A stretch of 61,233 bases of DNA from Folioceros fuciformis (taxonomy: Eukaryota; Anthocerotophyta; Anthocerotopsida; Anthocerotales), in assembly GCA_049999805.1 (NCBI GenBank), contig JBNGIO010006382.1:1-61233 (forward strand). The letters run 5' to 3'. This document shows, in pieces, positions 31,711-45,032 of the stretch (the first letter of the stretch is position 1; the number at the start of each line of letters is the position of its first letter). A program made the translations under genes and the position numbers. The notes below the pieces were generated by a model that had not been told where the DNA came from, searched no databases, and saw nothing but the letters and a program-made list of their open reading frames with translations.

Positions 31711-33609
31711 CTACACTTTGCTGGAGAGCAGCTGCGCTTTCAGGGCAGCCTGCACTGCAGCCAGCACGTGAGGCTTCAACTTCGAGTTCGTAGCAATGAT
31801 GCCACGCTCAAGGTCCAAGTATCTGCCACACGAGAAATCCAACGGTTTCCCAGCTGCGTCGAATACCTCCCCACCGGCTTCTGCTCAGAATCCAAGGGAG
31901 GAGGGATTAATTAGCAACACATCGCAAACCGAGTTCCCCAGTCATGTTGACCAAGGTCAACCGACCAGCAATTGCATTCGAGGCAGAAGAATGCGTTCAC
32001 CTGTGATGACAATCGATCCTGCGGCATGATCCCAAATCTTCTCCCGGTAACCGGCATGAGGGAAGCGAAGGTAGATGACGGCATCCCCTCTTGCCATAGC
32101 TCCATATTTCGCTTGGCTATCGATTCGCACTGGTGGAGCAGTTACTCCTAATAGCTGCAACCACGCCGACGTCATGCAAGTGATGGGCCAAGCACATCTG
32201 CTAAGTGGGATGATTCATGCACATGACAGGCCACTCATTTGCTTACGGAATAATGACACCAGGTCATTCACCTTTGCAATATTGGCCGTCAAATCTTGCA
32301 TGGAGTGTGCTGATTCGAATGACTCGCAGAATGTCGCTCTTGTTGTATCATCTTCATCGCTCACCGTGACCTGGACTAGTTTACACGGACGTTAGCGGCA
32401 TTTCCGGCGGGAAAGCGAGCTCAGGGGACACGTAAATGCTGGTACCAACCTTCCTGCGAGGAACACGGCCATCCAACGACTCCATAAAAGTTCCAGCTCC
32501 TTTCCTTGCAGAAAACAGGCAACCAACAGGTTCCCCAGGGGACAGCGAAATTCCATTGGAGATAGACGCCAACGGTAAATTCGGGCATGCCAGTACTCCA
32601 GCGACAACTTCACCGTCATCCAAGAGCCCCAGAGCTACAGCATACTGATCCCCTCTGATAAACCTGGATTACCAACAGTCAGTGTTACGAGATATCTGGT
32701 GGCCGAAGTTACGTAATGATAAGACTACAAGATACTTAAGCCAAATGTATCTGAACATGAAAGAGCCAGCTGTACCCTCTCGTGCCATCGATGGGGTCCA
32801 AAACCCAATGGCGGCCAGTTGGTCCACCTGGTGATCTTCCTCTATCAATCGCTCCAACCACCTCCTCCTTGGACAGCGGCGAGACACCAAGGTTCTCCTC
32901 TGAAATAGCTGTATTCACCAGCTGGGTTATGCGCTCCAACATGGGCTTCCCCTCTTCCGTTCGTAGGTCTTCTGAATCCTACACATGAAACAATTAGGTC
33001 AAAACGATGGCAACGAAGGTCATCCACGTTGCCACATACAAACCAGAGACAAGTACCTCCTCAGCCACCATTGAGAACAGCGCTCCAGCAGGCAACTCCC
33101 TTTGCAAAGCCCAGCTGACAAGAGCTTGGGAACCTGCACCCCAAATTTTGTAATTAGTTGCTGTTTTCTCCGCGCTTGTTTGCTTCAGGAAAGCCATAAA
33201 CAGCAGTCAATTCGCTTCACGCACCATAGTCGGCATCTGTAACTGGAGACTTGTCCACCTTCGCTTGAGTCTCTCTCGCTCCTATACCCCTTTGAACTGC
33301 CTGCCTGCATCACGACGACCATTAGCTGTTTCTAATGCCAATGCGCTGCCACTTGTAGAAGCAGAAAACCGGCAAAACCCCTTCCTTCCCTGTTCAGCAC
33401 ATGAGAAAGGCAAGCAAGACACATGCCTGGCATAGCCGGGATGCCAGCTTCACAGCACGCACTGCATACACCAGCTCCTCCTCGTAAGCTGCCATCGACC
33501 TGGTGACGAAATTCCGCTTGGGAATGCGGATCGGAGTACCAGACTGGAGACGGGAAGCAGATTCTGTGCACCACCACCTCTGACGGCCGGGCAGCGCCGA
33601 GATCTGCAT
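31711..33609 (-). CDS. SAL1: 3'(2'),5'-bisphosphate nucleotidase, SAL1/HAL2 type
   Basis: SAL1 removes the 3' phosphate of PAP (and can act on inositol polyphosphates). In plants it works in chloroplasts and mitochondria, where PAP is a stress signal. The multi-exon frame starts at ATG 33609, with ~38 residues rich in Arg and Ser before a second ATG (33495) that begins AAYEEELVYAVRAVKLASRL, where family homology starts. Then follow SPVTDADYG, the metal site as FSMVAEEDSEDLR, the signature WVLDPIDGTRGF(I)RGDQYAVALG with catalytic DPIDG, and DSQAKYGAMARGDAVIYLR. The last motif is REKIWDHAAGSIVITGEAGG. It ends AALKAQLLSSKV. Introns separate these blocks. Both metal-binding motifs are intact. Confidence 0.94.
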
Positions 33610-35028
33610 GGACGCTCGCTTCTTCCCGAAGACGAAGCTTAGAAATCAGCAGAGGTTAGAGAGCCATACCCCGCCAGACTTATGTCCATGCCACAAACCC
33701 TCGAGTCTCTCTCGTGTTCATTCGAATTACGACATAATCGGTCTCTCACTACGAGTGTGAGTACACTGCCATTCGGAGCCTGTCTACTTGGGACCTCGGA
33801 TCTCGCTCTCTGAAGGAGAAGAACAAGACGACTTTCAAAAGGACATCAGTGTAACCTGTGGACCTGTCCGATCTCTGCTCACAGTCCAAATTGGTTGTCC
33901 AACTTCGAGGAACAGTCACTGTGAACGCCAGCTTCTTGGGGTTTCCAGAATTTGTGGACTCGGCCACGTCAGGTGCAACGGTTAGGGCGCCACATATGCC
34001 AGGGACCAACAGATTTCGCCCCCAAAGAGCAATGGATTCACACCAGAAGGCACACAGGTCCTGAAATTTTGGTGGCAGTTCGGGTAGTTTCTCTCCATCG
34101 CTCTGCAGCAGTTTGGTTAGTTTCTGCAAAAGATCATGAGAGCACATACAAGTCTCCTCGCAGTTAAGCGGAGTTTTAGGCCGATTTGGGGCCTCACACT
34201 ACCCTGTTCGCTCTCTGAGCTTGGAAGGATTCACGCTGTGGTGAACAGACCAAGGTGGGTGCAGTTGTGGCTGTTTCGTCTCTCACCATTCATGAAAACA
34301 ATTCTTGTCCGCACAGGTCTCTTATCACAGGATAAGATGGAAATGAGAAAAATCGCCAATGCTGATCGACTGCACTTGTTTGCGTTCCTTACTCGGTCGG
34401 GAACTGACATTCTTTGTGCGTGAATGAATGTGTTTGTGCAGCAAGAATCTCATCAGCAGCTCGACTGTCCCCCACCTCCTGCTACCAAGGAGCTATGGTA
34501 AGGAAGCATTATGCGCCTCTCTAACACAACCCCTGCAAGCAACAGCTGAACTTGGATTATGTTGATCACTTCGCCCGCAATTATCAGTTGAGCGGCAAGT
34601 CCACCTACGCGGGTCTTCGGTTCAGCTCTTGGCAGGTTTCAGTGAAACGTTGTGTGGTTTGAGGGAATTTTCCCAGCGCATTGGGCTCAAGCAAGACTGA
34701 AGAGTGTCTCGCTTTTCAACCCGGACTCCTCTGCCTTCCGACGACGTGTGAAGTACATCAGTCAAAACACATGAAACCCTAAATTGTCTGCAAGGCGATC
34801 TGCAGCCATGCTGGAAGAAACAGCAGTCGCTGGGACCTGTCCTGCCGCTGTCCTGTGCTCTCGTCCCCGGTATCCGAGACGTAGCGGATGGGTCAGGTCA
34901 GCATGGAGTCATGGACCGGTTGTGAGGAATCCAATGCGACATGGAGCATCCTGGAGCAGCTAGGTCCTACACAACTCTCACGAGCTCGAGCTTCTGTGAG
35001 CTATTATCTCAAATAGGCATGCAAACCC
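33610..35028. other. intergenic region between divergent SAL1 and RWP-RK genes
   Basis: About 1.4 kb that should contain both promoters. No recognised gene, apart from an orphan minus-strand frame listed separately. Confidence 0.5.
33749..34147 (-). CDS. hypothetical 132-residue reading frame, not recognised
   Basis: A minus-strand ATG-to-stop frame with balanced amino-acid composition (KLTKLLQSDGEKLPELPP, KKLAFTVTVPRSW). A TTTTGCAG lies just inside its 5' end, so it could be an exon starting at KLTKLL rather than a complete gene. I see no domain. It sits in the SAL1/RWP-RK intergenic space and may be chance. Confidence 0.2.
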   Translation of the reverse strand: MCSHDLLQKLTKLLQSDGEKLPELPPKFQDLCAFWCESIALWGRNLLVPGICGALTVAPDVAESTNSGNPKKLAFTVTVPRSWTTNLDCEQRSDRSTGYTDVLLKVVLFFSFRERDPRSQVDRLRMAVYSHS

Positions 35029-37885
35029 ATGGCTTCAAATGCGACGAGCATGGCTCTGCCCTCAACTGGTGCTGAGAAAGTAAAGTTCACAGTGTTTGTT
35101 AGAGGACATCAGTGGAGTTCTGCTAGGCATATCCACGAAACACTGCAGGAGTTTGCAGAAGTGATCCAGGTACTTCGAGTCCGCAATTTCACGTGATGGT
35201 CTAAGTGCAAGCTCGATCGTGTCGACGACTCTTCTGACTTTTAGTGGCACCGGCGTTGGCAGAGGAATGCCCGAAGGCTAAACTTTATTGACGAGGGCGA
35301 CAACATACAGCGCCTTCAGCTTGCAAGGACTGATGGATCGGATCCAGAGGAGCTTGACGTTGATGCAACTCTTGAGGATGTCATAATTTGCATGGGAAGC
35401 AAGCAGTTGGTTGCAATAATCAACAGCCCGAGAGGGGCTCCAGCCGCATGCAGTGCATGTCCTGAAGGCGGGAAACCTTGTACGTCACCTATATTGGAGT
35501 GTGTTGTGCCCAAACTACTGGAGAATGACAATGTGTCTGCTCCCATTTCGAAGTTACCACAGATGCAAAGTGAAAACCTTGAGATGCCTTCTCTTGGACC
35601 TGCTAAGTCCTCCTCCTACATTTTAAAGCATCGGAGTGGTCCGTTTAAATCAGCTTGTGATCCAGGAGGGAGGGGGTTAAAGATAACCATCCCGTCCACA
35701 GAGCACAATGCTCCAGTCTTCCATGATGACAGAGGAATTCCTTTCGGCCAGGATTATAGCAATGGAGACAGGCATGCTGCAGTTCTTCCTCCACCTATGT
35801 CCTCCCGCTCGGCTAACTTAAATGCTAGTTTGATTTGCGGCAATGGTGGTGGTATACCAACAGGTCTAATGAACTCTGCTTCCACCCCCAGCCCAGCTGA
35901 GCTTGCTCACTTCCTAGTGAGGGGCTCGTCCAGCATCCCAGCAAACCGGGTTAGCAACGGGAACACTCTCAATGGTTCACATCTGCACGCTCATGGAAAC
36001 GGAGCCATGGCTGCAACTCATTCCGGTTTCCAGTCCTTTGCCCCAACCATGATGAACAGATTGCCACCCATGCCCACCTCCAATAACCCCCTCCCTTGTC
36101 AAGCTCCGGCGACACCCAACATTGCCCTCTTAGCCCAGTTCCTTGCATCACAGTTGAGAGCCTTCATTCCTGTGAACGGCATGGGGAGTCACCATAATAA
36201 CCCAGCACTCACTTCGTGTCCTGCAAATGCTGTGGGCAGCATGAAGGGCTATGCTCGTGCTACTACTGATTTGGGGCCAAACCTGCGGAAAGGTCCAACC
36301 GATCACCTGACCACGTGTTGCAAAGTAGAAGGCGCAGTGAAGGAGTCACCTAGGTCGGCCCCAGGTAACCCTAAAGCTTCTGTCAGCGAGTCTCATGACA
36401 AGGATGAATCATCCTCTTCAGCCAATGTAAATAATACTGCTGCTCCATCCAGCGATGGTATAGAGAGTGAGCTGCAACATACAAATGGGCACCGACGTTC
36501 AGAGATGATTTTTTTGGTGAACAGGAGAAGCAAAACGGTAGGTCTTCCTGATGTGCAAGTCTCCAGCATACACACCCGCTATTATGGGTTACATACTTGG
36601 CCACTGCAAGGCATCCCTCCCTGTACCTGTACAACATCACCCTGGGTTGGGCTACAACCACTTACGCGACTATTCTATACAAAACTTATATACGCTTATG
36701 CTACTCTTGTAAAGGAGAAAGAGATTTTCCATCTTTGCAGGGCGTTGGGACACACCATCTGAGGATGTCCGACTTATCTGCATTTTTTCATCTTAGCGTT
36801 GTCGATGCAGCCAAGAAGCTTGGCGTGTCTCAAACCACACTTAAGAAGGCCTGTAGGAAGTTTGGGCTCAAGCGTTGGCCGGGCCGGAAGGTAATGAACC
36901 TAACATGCTGCACCCTGTCCTCGCAACAATAAGCAGAAGCATCAAGCCCGAAACCTGACTTCACACTGGACTTCCAGGTGCGGAGTTTGGAGAGCACGAT
37001 ACATGGGCTAGAGCACACAATAGCCGTAGGTCATGGAGCTGGCATGGAGGAACTGACAGAGGCTTACATGAGGTCGGAGGTAACAAAGCTCCAGCAAGAA
37101 ATGGATCAGCTTGTACATGGGACTCCGATCTCTCAGGTACGTATCGTATCTCTTCGAAGCAGACAGTACACACGGTTGCTTTCAACAGTCCTTTACTCTC
37201 GCTCTTTCCATTCACACCACATAACTCGCAACTTGTGCAGCATTCACCGGTTGCGAGGACGGCAGATTTGTACAAAAGACTGTACTCTCGGGGTTGGAGA
37301 TCAAAATATCACAGTCCCTGTAACCGATTTGACCTAGACCTCAACAGAGATAGTAGAGACACTGACCAGGCCTACTCTAAAGCCGGTGACGAGACTAAGC
37401 CTGCCATGAAGGGGGCGAACGGATGTCATGAGCCTCGGAAGGAACAGGTGCCTGCTGACCTTAAAGACGACTCTCACAGTCAGACTAGTCGAGAGAGCCA
37501 AGACATTACGCACAAGGAACAGGGTAATGGAAATATGAAGAGGAGCTCAAACATGGACCTGGACACCACCATAAAGGAGGAGAGCACCAAGGAAGACCTG
37601 GAACCTGCCAAGTTAGTCAATAGAGACACGTACATGGCAGAGGACGCCAAAAGGCACATGCCAGCAGAGGAGGCCGAGGCAACTCCTGCCAAGCACAGGA
37701 GAGTGGACTCTGCCAATCACATCCATGCAGAACAGATCCTTGACATGGAAACACAAAGTGCAAATAACAATCACGTAGCACACGCAGACAGACCTTTTGC
37801 TCCAGAGAGAAGCCCCAAGCGACCAAAGCGGGATTGCAGTGACCTCAGCGATGCAGCTCTACATGAGTTGAGTGTACCATTGTGA
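35029..37885 (+). CDS. RWP-RK domain transcription factor, 795 residues
   Basis: RWP-RK proteins are DNA-binding regulators of nitrogen responses (NLP) or of gamete and egg identity (RKD, MID). Five exons fit: 35029-35169, 35245-36537, 36741-36890, 36978-37136 and 37241-37885, all GT-AG, with an exact frame. Residues ~18-110 form a basic/charged N-terminal region (KVKFTVFVRGHQWSSA, then RRWQRNARRLNFID). A long Ser/Pro/Asn-rich linker follows. The RWP-RK domain lies around residues 479-545 with VVDAAKKLGVSQTTLKKACR and FGLKRWPGRK, followed by SLESTIHGLEHTI and a possible coiled coil. The C-terminal ~210 residues are hydrophilic and rich in Lys, Glu and Asp, with an NLS-like SPKRPKR. I see no PB1 domain, so it is not a canonical NLP; it is longer than typical RKDs. 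Confidence 0.9.
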
Positions 37886-38407
37886 CAAGCCAATTACTCG
37901 TTGGTAGCATTCTTATCACGCGTAATACACCTGCGAAGATTAACTTCACACAGTAGAATGGTCAACAACAGTTTCAAGCTCCTGGTTCCTCAACCTCAGA
38001 GTTACCAACATGTCAAATAAGTCCTGAGATATTTAGCTTTGGGACTGATACACAGTATGAGAAGCGTGTAGCTTTGTCTCAAGCAGCAACTTGTTCCTCA
38101 ATGCATTCTCTATCAATTGCTAGAAAACCGACCTCCATGGTCCACCTAAACGTTGGCCCTGTACTGACAAGTCTGCAGCGTAGCTTATCTGTCCACAGAA
38201 CTGAAGAGACTAAAGTGACTCTTCAAAAAACTGATAGGCGGGTTGTTTCGCATTGAAGCATCTGATTCAGTCACTTAAACATGCAGAGGCTAAGTAAAGT
38301 AGCAGCTGCTTGCAATCCTGGACGCCTGCTCAGCTCTGGAAGAATGTCATAATAGAAGAAACTCTAGATTACACAACGGAGCATTCGGCCATCATCCACA
38401 TTTGCCC
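37886..38407. other. intergenic region between convergent RWP-RK and ARF genes
   Basis: No gene recognised; presumably two 3' UTRs. Confidence 0.5.
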
Positions 38408-39991
<1,584 letters not shown>

Positions 39992-42747
39992 GGCTGGCTG
40001 CCCAGGCGGTGGCGCGGGTACCCCTCCCACCTCCTGCTGACGAGATCTCGCTTCCCTTCACGTTCAATTCCAGGGCTCAACGACCCCCCGCAGAGGCGAA
40101 GGCGGAGGCGCAGGCGCAGGCGCAGACGCAAGTACAAGCGCGGACACTGCTGCACAGCCAGCAGAACGAGGAATCCATTGCCCGGCCTGGTCAACTCCGA
40201 TGCATCGACCAAAGTCCCAATTGCTCTCTCTCTGTCGGAACTCTCACCGGGCTGCTCTGTTAACACGCGTCTTACCTCTCTTCATTGTTGTCACCAAGGC
40301 ACGTAGATATGTAATTTTAATTTTTCTTCACAGGTTCGATTTTCCTTGTTCATATCATCTACGAGGCTTGCGAGGAGAGCATAGCCGAAGACCAGCGCTA
40401 GGTTTACGGGGAGTACGATACGGCTTTAGGTTGGCGGTTGGTTGGTAGTCTCAGAATTGGTCCTCCTTGGTACTTGGCTCATTGCTGGGTTGGTGGGGTA
40501 GATGAATTTGTTTTTACTTCATAGTTATGTCACTTGAACTTACCTGTCATACTTGTGAATACCAGGTGAGACGTGTGGTCTAATAGATTTTCTCATATAA
40601 TAATTGATTTGTAGTCATACCTTGGATGAAATTGATGAATACTTAATCTAAGTTTTTGATCTACTTAAACCTTTATTTAATGTGTATGAAATAGAATAAT
40701 TTTTGAGGTCAAGTTAAAGATTATTTTTCTCTATTCTTTATGCAATGAAGAATTAAGATTGTTAGCGATATCAATTTTGCATTTATTTTGTATTGCTTGA
40801 GGCAGAAATCCGTAGAAGCTTCATATTACCGATGGCAGAAGAGGTTGATTCCCTTTAAGGTTTGCAAGCTACATTGTCTACATAGTATCACGTGGGCAAC
40901 CAAAGATTTCGAAAACCGAGATTGGACTGCTAAAATCAAACCTCCAAACAATTAGAAGGAAATGTGTTGCCTCACTATAACTTCTATGGCACACTCAAAG
41001 GTGCCCGAGTCAATGACAAACTCTTTAAGATGGACAAGAATGCCCTTGTTAATAATCAGACCCCTCTTATGACCCTACCCTCTTCTCACATTTGGAACAT
41101 AATAGATGTGCCTGCTTCGGTGGTAGGGCACAAAGTAGGTGTACCGATCGGGACATGTACTTTGTGCCCTTATTTTATCTCTCATATTCGGGTCCATCTC
41201 TCTCCACTCACACTCATTCACTTTTTTCAGTTAGGGTTAGGGATTGTGGGTTCAGCATCCTTCGTTCGGACCTGTCTGTTGTGCACATATGTAACCTCCC
41301 TAATCGTCTGAGTTTTCGCCACTTCCATGCAGAACCTACCCAAACCGCGATTACTATGTTCTTCATTTCACACTCACTTATATGCATCTCCATTGGTTAT
41401 GCAACTAATGTGCTTGTGATAAATGCTGACACCTCGAGCCACAACATGAGATAATTCTTGTGCTAACAAAGCTCGTATACACGCCAATTTATGAATACTA
41501 CTGGAGGAAGAATTTCACTTCCAAAGGTAGCTAGAAGACAATTAGACAATTCGTAAATTCATAAATTTCTCAATTAGAGATTTGCACTTGCCATTAATGG
41601 AAAGTGTAAAATATCATTATAAAAGCCCCTAGGTAAAACTTATTTGCCGCGGCAAGCTTATGGGGGTAATGAGCTCAACTCTAGGTCATTAGCGGAAAAC
41701 GAAGTGGATGGTTTTTGCGGATGTAGCCTTGGTGTAAGGAAGCGCGTGGTATGATTGTCCGCCGTGTCATGAGCAGCTGTGACAGCTGGAGGTAAGGATC
41801 ATGTGAGTGGGTTTGAGGCGCATCATGGCCCTGGATGGCGCGATCCGCTTCAACCGAATTATAATTACGTACGAGGCAACAAAGAGCTTGTAAAGCGTTT
41901 TCACGTCGGCTATTCGGTCAGGTGTTTTGCGCGGCCAGATGGTGGCTTTTGGGACGTCGAAAGTAAGCGAAAGGTGGGATCAGTCTCATGAAACAGCACC
42001 ACGAGGCACCTACCTGCTCGCCCCACGTGGTGGCTCACCCCTGGGCTTGAACGATGTGCATCCCGTTTGTCGACTAGTGTCGGGAGAGAACCGGCTTCAC
42101 ACGGCACGCACGCGCTGCCTCGGGGTTGAACGGCTTCTCGGTTCTTGGTCCCATCCGTGGACACCGCCGCACCGGATTCGGTACGCCAGGAGCCTGGCTA
42201 CGGTTGATTCTGCTGAGCTGAGGCTGGTTGATACCAGCTGCGGCGATGATGTACGTGTGATGAAGGGAAAGGANNNNNNNNNNNNNNNNNNNNNNNNNNN
42301 NNNNNNNNNNNNNNNNNNNNNNNNNNNNNNNNNNNNNNNNNNNNNNNNNNNNNNNNNNNNNNNNNNNNNNNNNCTGTAATGTTGAAGATGATGACGAGGT
42401 TTGTTGTAGGCAGAGGGGAGTTTGCCGCCTCTTGATTTTGCGCTGCGTGAAGCGAAAGAAAATTTCTTGTTTACTCGAGGTGCGTCGCGGAGGGCTGAAG
42501 AAGGTGGTGCCGAATGCGTGCTGGACGTGGATATGTACCGGTGACGGCTGTCTTTGGAGGAATGGGAGGGCTGAGATTATGGCCGCTTGCTTTGGACCCA
42601 CGGAGGGGCGGGAATTCTGGCTCCTTCTTTGTTTTGATGGAGTTCTTGTGGAACAAGACGCAAGAAGTATAATTCATCACGTTTGATTGAAGAGCTCGGC
42701 GAGCGAGAATTGAGTGCAGCTTTGAATCTCTCTTTGCCGCTTCAAAA
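39992..42747. other. 2.7-kb gene-free region with an AT-rich block and an assembly gap
   Basis: The left end holds the ARF promoter. From about 40500 to 41650 the sequence is clearly more AT-rich than the rest of the window, with A/T runs and no coding signature. A 100-N gap lies at 42274-42373. The 42440-42747 segment is the likely 5' UTR/promoter of the exostosin gene. No transposon domain, LTR or terminal repeat could be recognised. Confidence 0.5.
42274..42373. other. assembly gap (100 N)
   Basis: Exactly 100 N, so the true distance between the flanks is unknown. Confidence 0.98.
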
Positions 42748-44793
42748 ATGGCGGCTAGCGTCTTGATCAGACGGCAGATGGTCCGGGCAGCATCCTTCAT
42801 GTTGTTGATGGTGCTGGGAGCAGTTTTGTACCCGATTCTGGGTTGGAATAGTGACAAGAGTAGCGGCTCCACCCTAGGCCTGGGGAGGTGGCCACTCATC
42901 TCCTTCACTTCTTTTCAAACCGATTCGGCTGTTCTTTCTGCGGAGTCCACTGCACCTCCACAAGAAAGACCGACGGATTCGCTCATTGTTGCTAAGCATG
43001 CTGCAGCGGAAGAGTGGTTTGCAGCTCCCAGCCCGTCAGCCAGTTTGCTTCATCGGGATGCCATGGCAAAGGCGACGTCAGCAGTCGACGAGCTGTCGAT
43101 GGAGGTCTCAAAATTTGCGAGTCTTCCCGCGGTCTTGGAAGAAGAGGTGGCGGATCATAATGGTGTCCACAGCTTCGTCCAAGAAGCCAATGACAGAGGC
43201 GTCGATGAGTTCGCCTACCGGCCTGGAGAAGATACGACAAGTGGCAGAGATAATGCTACTCAGATGGTAACGTCCTATCCTAGGGAAGCTGACACCAAGG
43301 GTGAAGACGCTGTGGAGTCGCAAAATGAAGGTGGAGTGGTCGAGATTGGAGCTTCATCGGATAGAATGAAGGTCGACAGAGAAGCCACGGCCTTGCAAAC
43401 GGGAAGACCTGGGAGGGCGGACAACGTTGTCTCTTACGACCAACCCTTGACAACGGAAGCAGACGTCCTCGGGGGTGTCGACAAGATTCCCTCTTTGGAA
43501 CAAGTAGGAAAGGTTGAGGAGCAACAACACTTGAGGTTGTCGGCCAGTTCGAATACGAGTAACCAGGATCAGACACAAACTACGGCGACTTCTGCCGACA
43601 AGTTGCCTGATTGGCGCAGCGTAGCTGATAACCAACTCAGGGAAGCAAAACTGGCGATAGAAGATCCCTCTTACTGTGTGGAAGGAAGTTATCCGCTCTA
43701 CCGGCCTGTGTACCACAACGTCACCTTTTTCAAGAAGAGTTACGAGCTCATGGAAAAGACCTTCAAGATCTTCGTGTATAAGGAAGGTGCAAGACCGCTA
43801 GTGCACACGGGACCTCTCACAGGCATCTACGCCTCGGAGGGCCAGTTCATTGACAGGGTAACTAGGGGCAGCAAATTTGTAACCAAGAATCCAGTGAAGG
43901 CTCACATGTACTTCTTGCCTTACAGTGTGGCACAGATGGTAACCCATCCTAAGATGTGTATAAGAGACAGCATGCGGCCCTTGGCAACCTTCATCAAGGA
44001 CTATGTGGACGACCTCGCAGTGAAGTATCCCTACTGGAATCTGACAGAAGGACGAGACCATTTCTTCGTAGCATGCCACGACTGGGGCCCCGCAACTGCC
44101 AGGGATCATCCAACTCTACGGCACAACGCGGTCAAAGCGGTGTGCAATGCAGACTTGACAGAAGAGTTCTTGCCCTACAAAGACGTTTCGTTACCGGAAG
44201 TCTACATTCACAAGCGCAGGAAGGGATCCGATCCCAAGCTTGGAGGCAACAGGCCTAGTCACCGTCCTTATCTCGCATTTTTCGCGGGTCAGATGCATGG
44301 CAGAGTTCGCCCTGTTCTCCTGGAGCATTGGAAGGACAAGGATCCAGACATGAGGATATACGAGGTTCTTCCCCGCGCCGTTGCCAAGAAGGTATCGTAT
44401 GTTCAGCACATGAAGTCCAGCAAATTTTGTATTTGCGCCATGGGATACGAGGTGAACAGCCCGCGTCTTGTGGAGGCCATCTCTTATGACTGCGTGCCAG
44501 TTATTATAGCGGACAACTTTTCGCTTCCGTTCGCTGATGTTCTGGACTGGAGTTCCTTCTCCATCACGGTGGATGAAGAGGACATTCCCAACCTCAAGCA
44601 GATTCTGCTGGAAGTCACAGACTTGCAGTACAGAACTTTTCAAAGCCGGCTCCAGCATGTCAGGCAACACTTCATGTGGCACCCCAAGTCTCCTCAGCGA
44701 TTTGATGCCTTTCATATGGTCCTGCACTCCGTATGGATGCGGAAATTGCGGCAGATTGAGGTTGAACGGCCTCAACACGTTTCTACCACTTAA
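42748..44793 (+). CDS. exostosin-family glycosyltransferase (GT47), type II membrane protein, containing adapter sequence
   Basis: Plant GT47 enzymes add sugars to pectin, xyloglucan or xylan in the Golgi. A single 681-residue exon from ATG 42748. Residues ~12-32 are a signal anchor (ASFMLLMVLGAVLYPILGW). A ~290-residue acidic, low-conservation stem follows. The exostosin domain runs from about residue 325: FKIFVYKEGARPLVH, YASEGQFID, AHMYFLPYSVAQMV, HFFVACHDWGP, RPYLAFFAGQ, FCICAMGYEVNSPRLVEAI and YDCVPVIIADNFSLPF, to FHMVLHSVWMRKL. In frame inside the domain, just before MRPLATFIKDYVDDL, residues MCIRDS are encoded by an exact Tn5 mosaic-end sequence (43952-43970), so the predicted protein is wrong at that point. 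It is about the length expected there, so native bases were probably replaced. A degenerate relative lies at 18150-18592. Confidence 0.92.
   Translation: MAASVLIRRQMVRAASFMLLMVLGAVLYPILGWNSDKSSGSTLGLGRWPLISFTSFQTDSAVLSAESTAPPQERPTDSLIVAKHAAAEEWFAAPSPSASLLHRDAMAKATSAVDELSMEVSKFASLPAVLEEEVADHNGVHSFVQEANDRGVDEFAYRPGEDTTSGRDNATQMVTSYPREADTKGEDAVESQNEGGVVEIGASSDRMKVDREATALQTGRPGRADNVVSYDQPLTTEADVLGGVDKIPSLEQVGKVEEQQHLRLSASSNTSNQDQTQTTATSADKLPDWRSVADNQLREAKLAIEDPSYCVEGSYPLYRPVYHNVTFFKKSYELMEKTFKIFVYKEGARPLVHTGPLTGIYASEGQFIDRVTRGSKFVTKNPVKAHMYFLPYSVAQMVTHPKMCIRDSMRPLATFIKDYVDDLAVKYPYWNLTEGRDHFFVACHDWGPATARDHPTLRHNAVKAVCNADLTEEFLPYKDVSLPEVYIHKRRKGSDPKLGGNRPSHRPYLAFFAGQMHGRVRPVLLEHWKDKDPDMRIYEVLPRAVAKKVSYVQHMKSSKFCICAMGYEVNSPRLVEAISYDCVPVIIADNFSLPFADVLDWSSFSITVDEEDIPNLKQILLEVTDLQYRTFQSRLQHVRQHFMWHPKSPQRFDAFHMVLHSVWMRKLRQIEVERPQHVSTT
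43952..43970 (+). other. Tn5 mosaic-end / transposase library adapter sequence embedded in the assembly
   Basis: AGATGTGTATAAGAGACAG is an exact 19/19 match to the Tn5 transposase mosaic end used in tagmentation libraries. It translates as MCIRDS in the exostosin frame, and on the opposite strand as VSYTHL, both known contaminant peptides. It is not part of the organism's genome. Confidence 0.96.
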
Positions 44794-45032
44794 GGATTTA
44801 GATTTTATTTCTTTACTTTTATGAGAAGTTATACATATTATTGAAAAAAAGACGCAAAATTCTCTCGCGGTTTTCAATACCCCAAAGATGAACCAGCCGA
44901 AGAGGGTCATAGATTATCGTGTGCTGGATCCAATCCTGCCTTTGTTGTGGTGGACTTACTAATGCCGTTGCCTGCCGAACCTTCACGAAGCAGTCTTGAT
45001 GTAAGGAACACGGATACATAGTCATTCCATGT

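Noticed and set aside
41230-41250. TTAGGGTTAGGG, which resembles telomere repeats
   Set aside because: Only two units, of a type not typical for most land plants (TTTAGGG), inside an AT-rich stretch; chance is enough.
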